In this document: piece by piece, positions 15,542 through 16,355 of the stretch
Position numbering within the stretch: the stretch's first letter is position 1
Layout of the letters: each line of letters opens with the position of its first letter
Source: Verrucomicrobia bacterium GWC2_42_7
GTDB taxonomy: Bacteria; Verrucomicrobiota; Verrucomicrobiia; Opitutales; GWC2-42-7-A
Length of the DNA: 16,355 nt
Assembly: GCA_001831055.1 (NCBI GenBank)
Contig: MIDO01000001.1
Location: forward strand, 1-16,355
Direction of reading: 5' to 3'
Made by a program: the position numbers and the translations under genes
Notes under the pieces: generated by a model
Told to the model about the DNA's origin: nothing
Database searches by the model: none
What the model saw: the letters and a program-made list of their open reading frames with translations, nothing else

Positions 15542-15955
15542 CTACCTATGTTTATTTTTAGACATTTGTTGGGCGAGGCTGAAGCGAATGATGGCTTCTA
15601 GTCGTTCGATTTCTGTTGCATCGACTTCTTTATCTTTAAAGCCTTTGAGGGCATTTTCTGCCTTTGCCATTGCTTCTGCCGCCTTTGAAGGATCAATTTT
15701 TGAAACTTCGATAGCAGCCTCCGTTAGAATCGAGATTTTATCGGAGAGAATTTGCGCAAAACCCTGGTCAATAGTGATACTATTATGCTGGCCGTTTTGA
15801 GAAAAGGTAATCTCTCCGGGTTCCAGCATCGTGAGCAGAGGAAGGTGCCCTGGAAGAATTCCAATTTCACCCTCAACGGTGGGGAGGACAGCCGTGTCAA
15901 CGCCGTCTTTGAACGCGACTCCCTCCGGAGTAATGACTTCTAGCATCAATTTCAT
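15542..15955 (-). CDS. atpC: ATP synthase F1 epsilon subunit
   Basis: A protein of 137 residues. The N-terminal beta-sandwich (1-85) shows MLEVITPEGVAFKDGVDTAVLPTVEGEIGILPGHLPLLTML, the classic epsilon pattern, with EPGEITF and TIDQGFAQILSDKISILTEAA following. The C-terminal two-helix region (about 88-137) is present, with EAMAKAENALKGFKDKEVDATEIERLEAIIRFSLAQ. It links the F1 rotor to the c-ring and can inhibit ATP hydrolysis. It starts 2 bp after the atpD stop and is the last gene of the operon. No Shine-Dalgarno precedes it, so translation is probably coupled. Confidence 0.95.
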   Translation of the reverse strand: MKLMLEVITPEGVAFKDGVDTAVLPTVEGEIGILPGHLPLLTMLEPGEITFSQNGQHNSITIDQGFAQILSDKISILTEAAIEVSKIDPSKAAEAMAKAENALKGFKDKEVDATEIERLEAIIRFSLAQQMSKNKHR

Positions 15956-15957
15956 GG

Positions 15958-16355
<398 letters not shown>

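Overview
The window looks like a chromosomal segment of an AT-rich (about 40% GC by eye) bacterium of the PVC superphylum, most likely a Verrucomicrobiota member (Opitutae or Puniceicoccales-like), possibly host-associated. This is an inference. It rests on the gldA-gldF-gldG-DUF4340 operon, the atpD-atpC pair, a large periplasmic TPR protein, and a DUF2608 protein, a family known mainly from Legionella and Chlamydiae. No gene settles the taxonomy. Nearly all genes lack a recognisable Shine-Dalgarno sequence.

Layout: 165-2738 (+) exported TPR-repeat protein. 5295-3131 (-) a two-gene unit of a cytoplasmic HAD phosphatase and an exported DUF2608 HAD-like protein. 5355-6440 (+) prfA (release factor 1), divergent from the HAD pair. 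7931-6807 (-) an exported protein with a TraB/ChaN-like GxxH...E...GxxH pattern. 8377-8937 (+) frr (ribosome recycling factor). 9778-9221 (-) a GNAT N-acetyltransferase. 15132-10080 (-) a tightly packed four-gene ABC-transporter operon (ATPase, permease, GldG-type auxiliary protein, DUF4340 protein). 16355-15542 (-) the end of an ATP synthase operon (3' part of atpD, complete atpC).

The most notable feature is in the gaps. Every intergenic region longer than about 100 bp carries one or more copies of a structured repeat. The full version is about 165-180 bp and has terminal inverted repeats enclosing three consecutive hairpins (called P2, P3 and P4 here), which would fold as a cloverleaf or four-way junction. 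Two copies (9041-9219 and 15231-15409) are each exactly 179 bp, about 93% identical by manual alignment, and share 20-bp terminal inverted repeats, as in a MITE. Other copies differ greatly in sequence but keep the P2-P3-P4 order and long, sometimes perfect, stems. A second, GC-richer subfamily (1-92, 2763-2865, 3002-3109, 6460-6561, remnant near 15178) has the same three-hairpin plan with different stems. Several copies end 0-3 bp from the stop codon of a neighbouring gene, and the convergent gene pairs are all separated by them, so they may also act as transcription terminators. No transposase gene is present in the window. I did not recognise this family as a published one.
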